Source of the DNA: Oscillatoriales cyanobacterium
GTDB taxonomy: Bacteria > Cyanobacteriota > Cyanobacteriia > CACIAM-69d
Assembly (NCBI GenBank): GCA_004292515.1
Contig: RDXB01000035.1
Span: 82,779-146,778, forward strand
DNA length: 64,000 nucleotides
Reading direction: 5' to 3'
Below, piece after piece: positions 63,910-64,000 of this stretch (position 1 is its first letter; each line of letters opens with the position of its first letter). The notes beneath the pieces were generated by a model. That model saw only the letters and a program-made list of their open reading frames with translations. It made no database searches and was not told where the DNA came from. A program made the translations under genes and the position numbers.

Positions 63910-64000
63910 TCAACAGTGATTGATTTCCTGTCATTTCCTCACATTCTCTGAAAAACGCGAATCCATCCTAGGGGCTGTCATACACTGAACAGATGCTGCT

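Overview
The window is cyanobacterial chromosome. The octamer GCGATCGC and its shorter forms occur throughout, as in many cyanobacterial genomes. The gene set includes NdhM, SipA, a CSP41-like protein, an RemA-like DUF370 protein, a cyanobacterial-type Hfq, a CYP120-like P450, a C-DES-like cysteine lyase, and DUF4278 and DUF4332 proteins. Genes are mostly G+C-rich, and A+T-rich stretches are few. I cannot name the genus. No tRNA, rRNA, CRISPR array, prophage or intact insertion sequence was seen.

Layout. 1-5.1 kb: truncated C-DES-like lyase, a DUF4268 protein, dapF divergent from hfq, an FTR1 iron permease and a DUF4332 protein. 5.4-11.7 kb: a Uma2 nuclease, a methyltransferase, sipA-coaD-DivIVA-like gene, a pheophytinase-like hydrolase and a large membrane protein. 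11.7-15.3 kb: a TpsA-type secreted protein and smpB. 15.3-16.3 kb: a regulatory stack made of an NtcA-type promoter, a glutamine-riboswitch-like leader and a DUF4278 gene. 16.9-34.5 kb: cyclophilin, aldo/keto reductase, DUF2325, MFS, a large lipoprotein, a CbiG-CobJ fusion, an alarmone-hydrolase/deoxyribosyltransferase fusion, a CSP41-like epimerase, a beta-CASP protein, a one-helix membrane peptide, an Fe-S PD-(D/E)XK nuclease, a lipoprotein and an HldE-type kinase. 34.7-48.5 kb: an HTH-ATPase-STAS-like switch protein with candidate operators, rfbB, a three-gene cluster around a substrate-binding/VWA lipoprotein, an ABC1 kinase, gmk, remA, a phosphatase, ndhM, a DUF39 protein and a GGCT-like protein. 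48.7-56.7 kb: pstS-pstC-pstA-pstB with a TonB-like gene behind it and exbB-exbD-exbD divergent in front. 56.8-64 kb: sodB, a small repeat protein, the P450, an ABC-2 permease, a VOC protein, ftsH and a small unknown gene.

Functional themes. Nitrogen control: the DUF4278 gene appears to combine NtcA activation with glutamine sensing. Phosphate: the Pst operon has a good Pho-box candidate and is flanked on both sides by TonB/ExbB/ExbD-type genes, which suggests energised outer-membrane uptake linked to phosphate. Nucleotide signalling: a protein with all MESH1 catalytic residues is fused to a nucleoside 2-deoxyribosyltransferase-like domain.

Intergenic DNA is rich in repeats. The main family is built on the perfect palindrome CAAGGGGCTTAAGCCCCTTG (nine exact copies). 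Two complete copies are both exactly 165 bp, with matching inverted ends, and look like a non-autonomous MITE. A second element has GATGTCTGAAAAG inverted ends. GTAGGGGC-type palindromes, two dispersed repeat pairs of about 90 and 140 bp, and several small tandem arrays are also present.
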